A DNA stretch of 64,000 nt from Armatimonadota bacterium (lineage in GTDB: Bacteria > Armatimonadota > Fimbriimonadia > Fimbriimonadales > Fimbriimonadaceae): the NCBI GenBank assembly GCA_020161505.1, contig JAIUNY010000013.1:1-64000 (forward strand), read 5' to 3'. The position numbers were made by a program, and so were the translations under genes. Shown here in pieces: positions 1-9,591 of the stretch; within the stretch, counting starts at the first letter, position 1; each line of letters opens with the position of its first letter. The notes under the pieces were generated by a model, which did not search any database, was not told the origin of the DNA, and saw nothing but the letters and a program-made list of their open reading frames with translations.

Positions 1-118
1 GTGGGCGCCCCCGGTTTCCAACCTGACGGTGGTGGAACCTGGGCCTGAGAGAACGGTCGCGGAGCTCGATGTTGAGACGATTCTCAGCAATGTTGACACT
101 GTTTTGGCCAATAATTGA
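1..118 (+). CDS. C-terminal end of an unidentified protein (5' partial)
   Basis: The second reading frame is open from the left edge to a TGA at 116-118 and gives 38 residues ending in VLANN. The tail is rich in Val, Glu and Leu and shows no recognisable motif. The other two forward frames close earlier. The gene begins outside the window, so its product cannot be named. About 90 bases separate it from the next start. Confidence 0.45.
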   Translation, partial: WAPPVSNLTVVEPGPERTVAELDVETILSNVDTVLANN

Positions 119-209
119 TCAAATTTCGTCCCAATTCTCAAAAATCTTGATTTGGAATGCATCGTGCGTGCCAAATCTTAAGTAGAGTCAGGTAAGGAAG
201 TTTCATCAG

Positions 210-614
210 ATGGCGGACGAGAAGTATCACGATATTCCCGCGCACTGCCCGATCACCGGGGAGCCGCTGTATGTCAGCGAGCTGACCTCCGAGAAATCGG
301 GCATTGTGATTCGCGGTAAGTTCCAAGTGCCCCGCGCGGCCGGCTTGGATGCGGATCAACAGAAGTTTTTGGAAGTTTTTTTGAGAGCCCGAGGCGTGAT
401 CAGCACGATGGAGAAAGAGCTCGGGATCAGCTATCCCACGGTTCGAGCGCGGGTGGATTCTTTGCTCCATGCGCTCAACTTGGAGCCCTACAAGAACGAA
501 AAGCGCGATGAGCATCGTGCGGAAACCAAGCGACAGATTCTGCAGCAGCTTGAATCGGGTGAGATCACGCCGCAAGAAGCCAAGCAACGACTGAAAAGGA
601 CAGGAACGGAGTGA
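210..614 (+). CDS. DUF2089-family helix-turn-helix protein
   Basis: This 134-residue protein resembles the DUF2089 family of small regulators. Residues about 45-85 look like a helix-turn-helix, with GVISTMEKELGISYPTVRAR as the recognition part. The N-terminus has only one cysteine (CPIT) where relatives carry a zinc ribbon, so that site looks degenerate. The C-terminal 22 residues (LESGEITPQEAKQRL) form a short helical motif repeated at the start of the next protein. An AGGTAAGGA ribosome site precedes ATG 210. It overlaps the next gene by four bases. In other bacteria DUF2089 genes also sit beside DUF4097 genes. It is probably the regulator of the pair, which is an inference. Confidence 0.7.
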   Translation: MADEKYHDIPAHCPITGEPLYVSELTSEKSGIVIRGKFQVPRAAGLDADQQKFLEVFLRARGVISTMEKELGISYPTVRARVDSLLHALNLEPYKNEKRDEHRAETKRQILQQLESGEITPQEAKQRLKRTGTE

Positions 615-1852
615 AAGAGGAAATTCGACGAATTATGCAGTTGGTGAAGGATGGAAAGCTTTCACCCGAAGATGCGGCGGAACTGATCGAGGCGTTCGAA
701 GAATCCCCGGACGAAACCGCTCCGGTCGATGATCTGGAAGAAGCGGCGGCAGCTGTCGATGCGGAGGTTCCTCCGGTTGAAGAGCCAGCAGCGGCAGGAG
801 CCGGCAAGAAATCGAGCGACCCGTTTGCGAAGCTCGTGGAGTCGATTGAGAAGATCACCAACGATGTCGCGAAAGGCGTCAATTGGAAAGATGTCGCTGA
901 CCAAGTTCGCGAAGGCGTGAACAAGGGAGTGGATGCGATCAAGCAGGCCGCCGACGAGGCCCGTCAGGGCAAGGGGCCGTTTGGAGTGGTGTTCAGCCAT
1001 CACACCGTTCGCACGGTGGAACTTCCGCTGAGCGTTCCGGAAGGGAAACTCTTCCGTATCGAAGGCCATACCGGCGACGTGAAGATCGAAGGCGGATATG
1101 ACATCGGTGCGGTGACCATTGACGCGACCTTCCGGGCTTACAACACTGAAGAGGCAGAATCAGCGGCGGAGCGGTACACCCCGCTCCTCGAAGAAACCGC
1201 CGATGCGGTAACGCTTCGCCAGCCCGAGGGGCATGGCGTGAGCGCGGACGTCACGGTGAAGCTGCCGAAGGGAACTCCGGTCAATGTTCGAATCCAAACT
1301 GGCGACTGTGTCGTGACCGGAACCCATGCCTCGGTGAAGGTCGAGTGCAGCAGCGGGGACATTCGCGTCCGGGAAGGCGCGGGCGCGATTGAGTTGCGCA
1401 CGGTGAGTGGAGATATTCGGCTGAATGACTGCGCGAGTTCGAGCGTCACTCTGGAGACGAAGTCGGGAGACGTGATTCTCGACAAGACCGACGGCTCGAC
1501 CACGGTTCGTACGGCAAGCGGCGATGTGACGGCCTATCAGTTTTCGGGGCGGAATCTCAGCATCGAGGCGGCCTCGGGTTCCATCACGGCGGATTTGGCG
1601 ACGCCGGTTGTCGGGAACGTGAATATCCGGACGGTCAGCGGAGATATTTCTCTGATGACGCCGGACGGAAATGATGCTCGGGTGACGCTTTCGACGCTTC
1701 GCGGGGATGTGAACTGTGCGGTTGAACTGGCCGATCTCACCGAGAGCGGCAGCAAGATCACGGGTCGCCTCGGTGAAGGCTCGGGTGTGATTGATGTCAG
1801 CGCGGTGAACGGAGACGTGAGCTTCAATTTCCGCGACGCGACAGTTGGTTAG
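611..1852 (+). CDS. DUF4097 beta-strand-repeat protein (YvlB-like)
   Basis: The product has 413 residues. Residues 1-33 form a helical SHOCT-like motif (LVKDGKLSPEDAAELIEAF) matching the end of the upstream protein. An Ala/Glu-rich linker follows, and from about residue 137 there is a beta-helix with repeated turns of the type TVSGDIRL, TKSGDVIL, TASGDVTA and TVSGDISL, which are typical of DUF4097. No signal peptide or membrane segment is visible. The GTG start at 611 lies inside the upstream stop and is preceded by AGGAACGGAG. Family members are linked to envelope stress in Firmicutes. The role here is unknown. Confidence 0.75.
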   Translation: MKEEIRRIMQLVKDGKLSPEDAAELIEAFEESPDETAPVDDLEEAAAAVDAEVPPVEEPAAAGAGKKSSDPFAKLVESIEKITNDVAKGVNWKDVADQVREGVNKGVDAIKQAADEARQGKGPFGVVFSHHTVRTVELPLSVPEGKLFRIEGHTGDVKIEGGYDIGAVTIDATFRAYNTEEAESAAERYTPLLEETADAVTLRQPEGHGVSADVTVKLPKGTPVNVRIQTGDCVVTGTHASVKVECSSGDIRVREGAGAIELRTVSGDIRLNDCASSSVTLETKSGDVILDKTDGSTTVRTASGDVTAYQFSGRNLSIEAASGSITADLATPVVGNVNIRTVSGDISLMTPDGNDARVTLSTLRGDVNCAVELADLTESGSKITGRLGEGSGVIDVSAVNGDVSFNFRDATVG

Positions 1853-1873
1853 CCCTGCTTCTGGCTCAAGTAG

Positions 1874-1914
1874 AACCGGCTCCTGGATCAGATCCAGGAG
1901 CCGGTTTGTTTTGC
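1874..1914 (+). terminator. Terminator between convergent genes
   Basis: A perfect 15-base-pair stem (1874-1888 with 1892-1906, loop CAG) is followed by TGTTTTG. It lies 22 bases after the DUF4097 stop and just beyond the stop of the convergent PEP-CTERM gene, so it may serve both. Confidence 0.75.
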
Positions 1915-1926
1915 GTAAGGCAGAAC

Positions 1927-2823
1927 TTACTTGCGCTTGCGTCGGAGCGCCACGGCCACGATGCCGAGAGCGGCGAGGGTCGCTGGCTCGGGGACGACCT
2001 CGATGGTTGGGTTGTTCGACGAGGGAAGCCAGTGTTCGTCGCCCCGGAAGAACCCTCCATAAACCCCTCCCCGAGCATCATAAACGCCGGGCGCGGTGCT
2101 GGCCCGCACCGTGTAGAAGCTATGGGCTCCGGTGAAGGATTCACCAGCGCTCAGAGCCAAGCCCCCCAGCCAAGGCGTGCCGGCAAAGTTGAACGCAAAG
2201 TCCATGTTCTCGTAGGCGGAACCAGCTCCGCCGTTCGTGAAGAGACCATCGGTCACGATAGAACGCCCTGTTGTATTGGTGATCGACATGCTGATGGTCG
2301 TCTGATCGCCGACAGGTCCGAGGACACTCGGGCTCGCAGAGGCCGTGAGATTGGGCGTGAATGCCTGAACCACTTCAACCGTGTAGGAGAAGTTGTGCAG
2401 GACATCATTGGAGCTGCTCGTCTCGCCGCCAATCAGCGCGACATCGAAACTATAAGTGCCGAGCGCGACTGCGGAATCTACGTCTCCGCCTCGTACCGCA
2501 AAATCGAAGTCAAAGAACGTGCCGGTGGGAATCAGGTCGCCTAGCGTGTAGTCGAAGTTGAGCGAGGCAAAGTCGGTGCTGAAGCCCAGCGCAGGATCCC
2601 AACCCGATCCGGTCGTGACATTCACGGCGTTCAGATACAGAGCCGGATCTGAGGCATCCCGGAAGATCGTCGCGCCGAAGCGGGTAGAGCTCGTGAACAG
2701 ATTGGAGGTGTCCTTGAGCGCAGACTTGGTGCTGGCGCCTTGGAAGAACGAGTTGTCGGCCAGGGCCGTGGGAGCAAAGAATACGCCCGTGAGGGCAAGC
2801 AAAAGAAGACGGTTAACTTTCAT
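1927..2823 (-). CDS. PEP-CTERM sorting-domain protein
   Basis: This 298-residue exported protein starts with a signal peptide (MKVNRLLLLALTGVFFAPTALA). It ends with a PEP-CTERM tail: VPEPATLAALG, a short hydrophobic helix and RRKRK. In known systems such tails direct proteins to exosortase for processing at the envelope. The middle is beta-rich with no recognised domain and contains NTTGRS- and GSAYENMDF-type stretches. The start at 2823 was chosen because GAGAGGA stands seven bases upstream and the signal peptide begins there. Earlier in-frame codons would add an unlikely Pro-rich leader. No exosortase gene is in the window. Confidence 0.8.
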   Translation of the reverse strand: MKVNRLLLLALTGVFFAPTALADNSFFQGASTKSALKDTSNLFTSSTRFGATIFRDASDPALYLNAVNVTTGSGWDPALGFSTDFASLNFDYTLGDLIPTGTFFDFDFAVRGGDVDSAVALGTYSFDVALIGGETSSSNDVLHNFSYTVEVVQAFTPNLTASASPSVLGPVGDQTTISMSITNTTGRSIVTDGLFTNGGAGSAYENMDFAFNFAGTPWLGGLALSAGESFTGAHSFYTVRASTAPGVYDARGGVYGGFFRGDEHWLPSSNNPTIEVVPEPATLAALGIVAVALRRKRK

Positions 2824-2981
2824 AAGTTTCCTCTCAATCTCCAGTATAAGCACGGGTTCGTGTAAGGTGGGGAAAAGTGGGTGAAATTTTAACAATTTGC
2901 ATACAGATGGCCCAGACGGAGGGATCGGAGGCGTGGGTGGATGCGTGGGCGGAGGCGACTCCAGTAAACTGCGGAGCACGA

Positions 2982-4460
2982 ATGGCCGAGTACATCACCA
3001 GCGTGGGCATGGAAGTCCACGCCGAGCTTTTGACCAACAGCAAAATGTTCTGCCGATGCGAGGTCGGCTTTGGCGGGATGCCCAACACCAGGGTCTGCCC
3101 GATCTGTATCGGACTGCCGGGGACTCTGCCGGTGCCGAATCGCGCGGCGGTCGAGATGGTCATCAAGACGGCTCTCGCGCTGAATTGCACGGTTCCGGTC
3201 GATTCGGTCTTCCATCGCAAGAACTATTTCTATCCCGACCTTCCTAAGGGATATCAGGTGAGCCAATACGGGGAAACCAATCCGATTGGCTACAACGGCT
3301 ATCTGGAGATTCCGGATGGCAAGGGTGGAACGAAGAAAATCCACATCCGTCGCGTTCACTTGGAAGAGGACACGGGCAAGTTGATGCACCTCCCCGGCGG
3401 GGGAAGCGGCGTGGACTATAACCGCGCGGGCGTTCCTCTCATGGAGATCGTCACCGAGTTTCCGCCGGACATCGAAGGGCCGGAGGATGCTCGGAACTAT
3501 CTGGTTCAACTTCGGGCGCTGCTGCTCTACTTGGGAGTCTGCGATGGCAAGTTGGAGCAGGGCTCGATGCGCTGCGAACCCAACATTTCCGTGCGACTTG
3601 TTGGTTCGGGAACCTACGGAACCAAGACGGAGATCAAAAACCTCAACAGCTTTAAGACGGTGCAGATGGGCATCGAGTTTGAGGGCAAGCGTCAGGCCGA
3701 GGTGATCGAGAGCGGGGGCACGGTAGTGCAGGAAACTCGCGGTTGGAACGAAGCCACGAACACGACCTTTTCGATGCGGGTGAAGGAATCTGAGGCGGAC
3801 TATCGTTACTTCCCGTGCCCGGATCTGATTCCCATGGAGTTTGCTCGGGAGTATGTCGAATCGATCCGGGCGACTCTGCCTGAGTTGCCGTTGGCGAAGC
3901 TCAATCGGTATCTCAAAGATTTTGGCTTGAGCGAATACGACGCTGGTGTTCTGGTTTCCGAACAATATTGGGCGGAGTTCTTTGAAGAGTGCGTCGCCCA
4001 GGGGGCTGATCCCAAGCTGGCTTGCAACTGGATGAACGGCGACTTCGCACGTCTCCTGAATGAGAGCGGTCAGGTCGGACTGGTGAGTGCGGACGAGTAT
4101 GACGGCAAGCCCGCGAGCAAAATTCGTCCTCGTCATCTGGTGGAGCTCATTAAGATGATTGGAGAAGGCACGATCAGCGGCAAAATCGCCAAGACGGTCT
4201 TCGAGGAAATGTTTGTCAGCGGGGAATCGGCGGCGGCAATTGTCGAGGCGAAGGGTCTCACCGTCATCAACGACGACTCCGCACTCGTCGCGATCATCAA
4301 TCAGGTGCTTGATGGCAACGCTGGGCAAGTTCAGCAGTATAAGGAAGGGAAGGAGAGCCTGATCGGGTTCTTTGTCGGTCAAGTGATGAAGAATTCCGGC
4401 GGGCGCGCCGACCCTCAGAAGGTGCAGCAACTCCTGCGAGATGCTCTGGGACAACGATGA
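2982..4460 (+). CDS. gatB: Asp-tRNA(Asn)/Glu-tRNA(Gln) amidotransferase subunit B
   Basis: GatB is the kinase/tRNA-binding subunit of GatCAB, which amidates Glu-tRNA(Gln) and Asp-tRNA(Asn). The 492 residues show the family opening ([19 protein letters not shown]), the [15 protein letters not shown] segment, [19 protein letters not shown], the [11 protein letters not shown] signature and a C-terminal helical YqeY-like tail ending in DALGQR. The frame is open from 2877, but ATG 2982 has GGAG seven bases upstream and matches the usual family start. The stop overlaps the next gene by four bases. gatA and gatC are not in the window, so the complex is encoded at dispersed loci. Confidence 0.95.
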   Translation: MAEYITSVGMEVHAELLTNSKMFCRCEVGFGGMPNTRVCPICIGLPGTLPVPNRAAVEMVIKTALALNCTVPVDSVFHRKNYFYPDLPKGYQVSQYGETNPIGYNGYLEIPDGKGGTKKIHIRRVHLEEDTGKLMHLPGGGSGVDYNRAGVPLMEIVTEFPPDIEGPEDARNYLVQLRALLLYLGVCDGKLEQGSMRCEPNISVRLVGSGTYGTKTEIKNLNSFKTVQMGIEFEGKRQAEVIESGGTVVQETRGWNEATNTTFSMRVKESEADYRYFPCPDLIPMEFAREYVESIRATLPELPLAKLNRYLKDFGLSEYDAGVLVSEQYWAEFFEECVAQGADPKLACNWMNGDFARLLNESGQVGLVSADEYDGKPASKIRPRHLVELIKMIGEGTISGKIAKTVFEEMFVSGESAAAIVEAKGLTVINDDSALVAIINQVLDGNAGQVQQYKEGKESLIGFFVGQVMKNSGGRADPQKVQQLLRDALGQR

Positions 4461-5068
4461 AAAACTGGTTCGGGAACCTGACTGTGATTGGCATAGCCCT
4501 CGGGTTGATCGCCAGTGCGTCGGCCCAAGAGGTTGGGTTCGAGGGTCCGGAGCCGAAGCGGACTCCCGGCACGCTCGCTATTCTAGCTGCGATGCAAGGC
4601 CGGTTGTCCGATCAAAAGGATGTTTGGTTCGAGCAGGGCGACTTCCCAGCATGTCTGCAGGTTTTGAAGTTCGAAGTGGAGTGGCGTCCGTGGGACTACG
4701 GCCGGGTCACTGACCTGGGTTGGATGTACGGGAACATCGAGCGCAAGGATCTTGAGCTTGCGACCTTCAATCGTTTTCGCGCCAAGTTTCCGAACGAGCC
4801 AGAGGCAGCCTATCCGGAGGCTGAGTTCTACTTCCGGCACCGCGCCTATCTACCGGTGGTCATCCTGTTGGAGCCGACCATTCGGCTTCCGAAAAAGCCG
4901 CACGCAAACAGTTTCCGACTCCTGGCCAATGCGTACGATCGCATTGGGATGTGGCCCCAATCGCTCCGAACGTGGGAGGAGTACCTGAAGCTCGCCCCCG
5001 ACGATGCTGCGGCGATTCGCAATCGGGATCGAGTTCGCCAGAAAATTGCTGATTCCGCCAAAGGCTAG
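4457..5068 (+). CDS. Secreted TPR-like protein
   Basis: The 203-residue product has a signal peptide ([17 protein letters not shown], cleavage after about residue 23). The rest is mainly helical, with TPR-like stretches such as [32 protein letters not shown] at residues about 150-182. It overlaps the gatB stop (ATGA), so it is probably co-translated, although no functional link to tRNA amidation is evident. No enzymatic motif is visible, and it probably mediates protein contacts outside the cytoplasm. Confidence 0.65.
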   Translation: MKNWFGNLTVIGIALGLIASASAQEVGFEGPEPKRTPGTLAILAAMQGRLSDQKDVWFEQGDFPACLQVLKFEVEWRPWDYGRVTDLGWMYGNIERKDLELATFNRFRAKFPNEPEAAYPEAEFYFRHRAYLPVVILLEPTIRLPKKPHANSFRLLANAYDRIGMWPQSLRTWEEYLKLAPDDAAAIRNRDRVRQKIADSAKG

Positions 5069-5160
5069 TCAGGATTTAACACTGGAATCCTCCAGCATCG
5101 CGCGAAGTTTGCCGATACCAACCCTAGAAACATTGCGAGGATCGCTCGTTCGAAGCGCTC

Positions 5161-5439
5161 ATGCTGGTGGATAGTTGCATCATCGAGATCAAGGCAAGCC
5201 CGAAGGCGGCCCAGAATCGGATCTCCATTGATGCTCAGGGCACCATTCGTGTAGCGGTGACGGCGGCTCCCGCAAACAATGAGGCCAACCGCGCGGTGAT
5301 CGAACTTCTTGCCAAACATCTCGGTGTAGCGAAATCTCGTCTCGAAATCGTTCGAGGCGAAACCGCGCGTGCAAAGTCGATCCGAGTGGAGGGCTTGGCC
5401 GAAGAAGCGGTTCGCGCTCTGCTGGGGGGCACGCAGTAA
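5161..5439 (+). CDS. DUF167 (YggU-like) protein
   Basis: This 92-residue protein matches the small DUF167 family across its length: IKASPKAAQNRISID, then VAVTAAPANNEANRAVIELLAKHLGV, then the basic region IVRGETARAKSIRVEG. Length and motif order are normal. The biochemical role of the family is not established. Its stop shares a base with the start of the following sensor gene (TAATG), so the two are probably one transcript. Confidence 0.85.
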   Translation: MLVDSCIIEIKASPKAAQNRISIDAQGTIRVAVTAAPANNEANRAVIELLAKHLGVAKSRLEIVRGETARAKSIRVEGLAEEAVRALLGGTQ

Positions 5440-7709
5440 TGCAGGAAAAGGGAAGCAACGTCCGCCAACTTGACTGGGAAGACATCGACCCGAATGCGAT
5501 GTTTGGCGCAGGAGAAGTCCTGCGCAATGCCCCGTTTTGGCGTCGCCCGCTGTTCATTGTGGGGTGCTATCTCATTGCCGCCTGTTTGTTCGGATTCGGC
5601 ATTTTTGCCAATCGAAAGGCGAGCGATACGCGCGAAGCGGCCCGGCTTCTTGCTGAATTTTCTTCCTCGGTCGCCGAACTCGAAACTTTGCCCGAGCCGA
5701 CCCAGCTCGAATGGATTCTGAAAGGGAAAGCCGGATTCCAGCTCTCGGAATCAACGGTTCGCACCGCTGATCCTCGGGTCGCTCGGCATGTCGGCGAGAT
5801 TTGGACGGCGGTTCGGCGGGATGCTTTGCTTCCCAAAGTAGACACCGAACTCCTGCGCCGAGCCAAGCGAGAGTCCGATCAGGCCGCGCGACAAGTTTTC
5901 ACTCATTCTGGCCTGTGGCTCTCGCGGGAATCGGCGGCGCAATCGGGGACGATGGCATCGCTGCTCGTTTGTCTTGTGGTGACTTTGGTGGCGATTAGTC
6001 GCCGGAGCACGACTCTGGTCGTGCAGAGTCTGATGAACGGGCCTCTGACCAACGCCCGGACTCAGACCGAATCGAAGGATCGTACGATTTCGATCAACGA
6101 AGAGCTCGTTTCGATTTTGCCTGCGGCGGTTTGCCATTTTCAGGCGGACGGCAAGCTGATTTCCTGGAGTCCGGATCTTGAACAGGTGCTCGGGAAGAGC
6201 CGCGATGCTTTGAGCGGGGCAAAGTTTGTCGAAGCGTTTGGCTGGCACGAGATTGGTGAGGTCGCCAAACCCACCATGTACCGGCTCTTTGCTGGCGAAA
6301 TCGTGGAGGGTGTCCAGTGGAAGTACCGACACCCGAGTGGCGAGGAATTGATTCTCTCAGCAAAACTAGTGCCGATCAAAACCGCCCTGGGGGGCGTAGA
6401 CTCGGCCCTGGCGATGATCGAGGATCACACGATGATCCGTCGCCAGCAGGTGCTGCTCGCCGAAGGCGATGCGACCCGGCTCGCGATTTTGAGCGCCTTG
6501 CCCGACTCGCTGTTCCGAGTTGATTTGAGAGGGCATCTGCTGGAGGTCCATGACAACGCGTCGCTTTTTGGCGATAACGCCCAAAGACTGCTCGGCACGA
6601 TTTGGCAAGACGAAATCAGTCCCGATCTCTACGCGATGTTCCAAGAAGCGGCGAAACAGTGCCGTCTCCAGCGCCGACCGGTCACGTTTGAATACGAAGG
6701 TCTGGTGGTGGGCAGGAACCTGTCGTTGGAAATCCGGCTGACAATGTGTGGCCCCACCGATATTCTGATCATCTTCGCCGATTTGGCGGATCGTCGCCGG
6801 GCTCTGGAAGCAGAGACACGCAGCGAGGCCAAGTTCCGCGAGATCATCAACGGCAGCGCGGATACTTTGCTGATGCTGAGCGACGATGGTGTCATCAAGT
6901 TTGCGAGTGCTTCGGTTGCCGAAATGATCGGAGTGCCGGCATCTGCTCTCACCGGAGATTCGATCTTGCGTCTGGTGGACGCTCAAGATTCGACGAATGC
7001 CGAGGGTGAGCTCAGCGAGTTGGCAGCTCATGCTCGGGGAATTGCCAAATTCAGACTCAACTTGCGCCACGCCAGCGGGGAACTGGTTCCGGTGGAAGCG
7101 CACGCGCGGAATCTGCTGGGAGTGGACATGATCGACTGCATCGTGATGAGCGTTCGGGACATGACGGATCAGGTTCGTCTGGAAACCGAATTGTCTCAGC
7201 GTCTCCACGAAATGGAGGCGATCAACGAGCGGCTCCGCGTTTCGGTCGAAACGGACTCCCTCACGGGATTGAAGAACCACCAGTCGTTGCTGGAATATGT
7301 AAAGGCGGCCGCCGACTTTGTCGCTCAAGGCGGATTGATCAGCGCCGTGCTCTTCGACATTGACGACTTCCAGGCCTTGAACCAGAAACGTGGTTACAGC
7401 TTTGGGGACGACGTGCTTCGTCAGTTCGGGAAGGCGATCAAGGCATCAAGCCGAGACTACGACCTCGCTGGTCGATACGGGGCGGAAGAATTTGTGTGGC
7501 TGCTGCCGGAGGCCGAGCTTGATATTGCCCAGCGACGGGCCGAACAGCTCTGCGCGAAGCTGGAAGCAGAGACCGGTGGTGAGGTGAAGGTCTCCCTTGC
7601 CGTGATCTCGGTGGAAGCGGGACAAACGGCAGACGAGCTCCTTGCGTGCCTCCAGTTCCAGTTGAGCGTGGCACGAGGGCAGAGCCGACGGGATCAGCGA
7701 GCCGCTTAA
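5439..7709 (+). CDS. Membrane PAS-PAS-PAS-GGDEF signalling protein
   Basis: This 756-residue protein is a likely diguanylate cyclase sensor. Hydrophobic segments at about 33-55 and 165-188 enclose a periplasmic region of about 110 residues. Three PAS-like domains follow (about 225-335, 350-450 and 460-580), then a linker helix and a GGDEF domain from about 600. The signature reads RYGAEEF, so the second glycine of GG(D/E)EF is alanine. An RxxD inhibitory-site motif (RDYD) stands five residues before it, as in product-inhibited cyclases. Whether the variant makes cyclic di-GMP cannot be decided here. The stop overlaps the convergent DUF1289 gene by four bases. Confidence 0.85.
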   Translation: MQEKGSNVRQLDWEDIDPNAMFGAGEVLRNAPFWRRPLFIVGCYLIAACLFGFGIFANRKASDTREAARLLAEFSSSVAELETLPEPTQLEWILKGKAGFQLSESTVRTADPRVARHVGEIWTAVRRDALLPKVDTELLRRAKRESDQAARQVFTHSGLWLSRESAAQSGTMASLLVCLVVTLVAISRRSTTLVVQSLMNGPLTNARTQTESKDRTISINEELVSILPAAVCHFQADGKLISWSPDLEQVLGKSRDALSGAKFVEAFGWHEIGEVAKPTMYRLFAGEIVEGVQWKYRHPSGEELILSAKLVPIKTALGGVDSALAMIEDHTMIRRQQVLLAEGDATRLAILSALPDSLFRVDLRGHLLEVHDNASLFGDNAQRLLGTIWQDEISPDLYAMFQEAAKQCRLQRRPVTFEYEGLVVGRNLSLEIRLTMCGPTDILIIFADLADRRRALEAETRSEAKFREIINGSADTLLMLSDDGVIKFASASVAEMIGVPASALTGDSILRLVDAQDSTNAEGELSELAAHARGIAKFRLNLRHASGELVPVEAHARNLLGVDMIDCIVMSVRDMTDQVRLETELSQRLHEMEAINERLRVSVETDSLTGLKNHQSLLEYVKAAADFVAQGGLISAVLFDIDDFQALNQKRGYSFGDDVLRQFGKAIKASSRDYDLAGRYGAEEFVWLLPEAELDIAQRRAEQLCAKLEAETGGEVKVSLAVISVEAGQTADELLACLQFQLSVARGQSRRDQRAA

Positions 7710-7903
7710 GCCTCTTCGCGTCGATCCAGTGCCTCGCGGCGCTCCGCAACCTTCTCCAAAACGGCCGACTTTTGCTCATTCGTGAGGTTAGGCCAGGCCA
7801 TGATTTCTTGCAGCGTTCGGAGACAACCCTCGCAACGATCAACGCTGTCCAGACGGCAAATCCGAACACAGGGAGACGCAACCTCGGTTCGGCTTTCAGT
7901 CAT
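7706..7903 (-). CDS. DUF1289 small cysteine protein
   Basis: The 65-residue protein has the DUF1289 pattern SPCVRICRLDSVDRCEGCLRT followed by EIMAW, with four cysteines (12, 16, 24, 27) that could bind a metal. Length is normal for the family, whose function is not established. The stop overlaps that of the convergent PAS/GGDEF gene. The 135 bases upstream, to the DUF481 gene, hold no other gene I can support. Confidence 0.85.
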   Translation of the reverse strand: MTESRTEVASPCVRICRLDSVDRCEGCLRTLQEIMAWPNLTNEQKSAVLEKVAERREALDRREEA

Positions 7904-8038
7904 GAATATTCATACGTTTCAGAGCGGTGGACATTTTACGAAAGGCTACACAGTGAGCCGATAGACTTCAATTGGCAACTGATGCCCTGGCAACCGTACG
8001 GGCATCCCCCTCACTCTGTTCGGTAGAATCGCCCCGTC

Positions 8039-8767
8039 ATGAGAAGGGTCGCTTTTCTTGCTTTTGTCGTTGGTGCGCTCGCTGGTTCGGCGTTCGCCGC
8101 AGAGACCACGGGTTGGAAGGGTTCGATTGATGCGAGCCTCAGCTTTGTGGAAGGGAACCGGAACACCGATTCCGTGCTCATCATTGGGAAGATGAAGCAG
8201 GTCGGCACGAATGATCGAAAGATTGTCGATGGCCTGTATAACTTCAGCCGCCAAACCAACAACCTCGGAAACTTCGAGACTTCCACCGATCTTTGGTCCC
8301 TGGGCGGACGATACGAGCGCGATTTTGGCAACAAGTCGTTTTGGTATGTCAGTGCTCGGTTCGACCGCGATGGAGTGAATGATCTGAACCTGCGACAGGT
8401 CTACGGTGCCGGTCTGGGTTACACGATGTTCGCCACTGACGTGAGTACGTGGCGAATCAGCGTTGGTGCTTCGCAGGTGTTGGAAGACTATCAATCGGGC
8501 AACACCGATTACTTCGGTCTCCAAGCGACCAGCGACTACACGCGGCAGCTGGATGCCAAGCTGAGCCTGGAGCACAGCTTCCTCTACGTGCCGAACGTGG
8601 ACGATTTTGAGGACTACTTCTTCGTGAGTTCGCTCGGTCTGAGCTATAAGCTCAATGAGCGCATGAAGGCAGGATTCCGATGGATTGTCAACTTCGATGC
8701 CACGCCGAGTGCTGGTTCGCGCAAGCAAAATCGAACCTACGCATTCACTCTGGGCTACAGCTTCTAA
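8039..8767 (+). CDS. DUF481 outer-membrane beta-barrel protein
   Basis: The 242-residue product has a signal peptide (VAFLAFVVGALAGSAFA) and a DUF481-type barrel: GSIDASLSFVEGNRNTDS, YNFSRQTNN, YVSARFDRDGVNDLNLRQVYGAGLGY, and a final strand ending in aromatic phenylalanine (FTLGYSF), as outer-membrane proteins do. Strands alternate polar and hydrophobic residues throughout. Its presence supports a diderm envelope. The substrate or function is unknown. Confidence 0.85.
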   Translation: MRRVAFLAFVVGALAGSAFAAETTGWKGSIDASLSFVEGNRNTDSVLIIGKMKQVGTNDRKIVDGLYNFSRQTNNLGNFETSTDLWSLGGRYERDFGNKSFWYVSARFDRDGVNDLNLRQVYGAGLGYTMFATDVSTWRISVGASQVLEDYQSGNTDYFGLQATSDYTRQLDAKLSLEHSFLYVPNVDDFEDYFFVSSLGLSYKLNERMKAGFRWIVNFDATPSAGSRKQNRTYAFTLGYSF

Positions 8768-8773
8768 GCCGAG

Positions 8774-9589
8774 TTAGAACAGAGAGCCTTGAGGCGGAGT
8801 CGGGAATTCTTCCTGGCTCCGCTTTTCTGTAGGGCTCGGTCTTGGAGGAGCTTTGAGGGACGATTTGGCCGGCAGTTGCTGGGACATCCAGCGGTGGCCC
8901 ATGGCCTTCAGCATCCGTTCGGATTCCTGATAAGTTGGGCAAAAGCGGGCCACCACAGCCCAGAACCGAGAAGAGTGGTTCATCTCCTTGCGATGAGCGA
9001 GTTCGTGGATCACCAGATACTCGATCACGGAGGGAGGGGCCATCCAGAGTCGCCAGTTGAGTGAGATCGTGCCCCGATGCGAGCATGATCCCCATCGGCT
9101 CTTTTGATTTCGCACGCGCACTTCGCCAACCGAGACCTGCATGACCTCGGCGAGCCGACGCACGAGTGGCTCCGCTTCGGCCACGGCCACGCTGTGGATC
9201 CAGAGAAGGGCCAGGTCTTTGTCGCCGAGCGGGTGGTTCTGGGGGAGCACCAGCGTGTGACGCTCCTCTTCATAGCGCGGGAACTCCACCGGTCCGCGCT
9301 CGATCCCAAGCTCGACGCCCAGGTACCAGATCGAATTGGAGTTGGCCAGGCGTGCCAGCTCTCCCGCTCGGAGTCCGGCGACCTCCAGCCACGGCTTGGC
9401 ACTCTCAAGAAACGCGAGAATTTCCCCCTCGGGGCATCGCATGGGGAGGGCGAGTTCGACCCGCTGCTCCCGGACGCGGAGGGACATCCGGCGTCGGCGC
9501 GGGTGGCGAACCACCGGGATTTCCAGCGGCCCGTGCGATAGCTCCACCGAGTAAGATTGCCGCTTACTCTTGCCGAGGCTCCACTTCAT
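8774..9589 (-). CDS. YgjP-like metallopeptidase (DUF45)
   Basis: This 271-residue protein has the YgjP/DUF45 features: RRRRMSLRVR near the N-terminus, the family signature SRWGSCS (about 165-171), LNWRLWMAPPSVIEYLVIHELAH with the zinc site HELAH at 195-199, and a second histidine in HSSRFW. The last 40 residues are a Pro/Ser/Lys-rich tail. ATG 9589 lies two bases after the exonuclease III stop, which indicates coupling. An upstream extension of the frame runs into that gene and was rejected. The physiological substrate is unknown. Confidence 0.85.
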   Translation of the reverse strand: MKWSLGKSKRQSYSVELSHGPLEIPVVRHPRRRRMSLRVREQRVELALPMRCPEGEILAFLESAKPWLEVAGLRAGELARLANSNSIWYLGVELGIERGPVEFPRYEEERHTLVLPQNHPLGDKDLALLWIHSVAVAEAEPLVRRLAEVMQVSVGEVRVRNQKSRWGSCSHRGTISLNWRLWMAPPSVIEYLVIHELAHRKEMNHSSRFWAVVARFCPTYQESERMLKAMGHRWMSQQLPAKSSLKAPPRPSPTEKRSQEEFPTPPQGSLF

Positions 9590-9591
9590 GG

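Noticed and set aside
2889-4454. A 521-codon minus-strand frame
   Set aside because: It is the antisense of gatB, with shadow-like composition and no recognisable motif.
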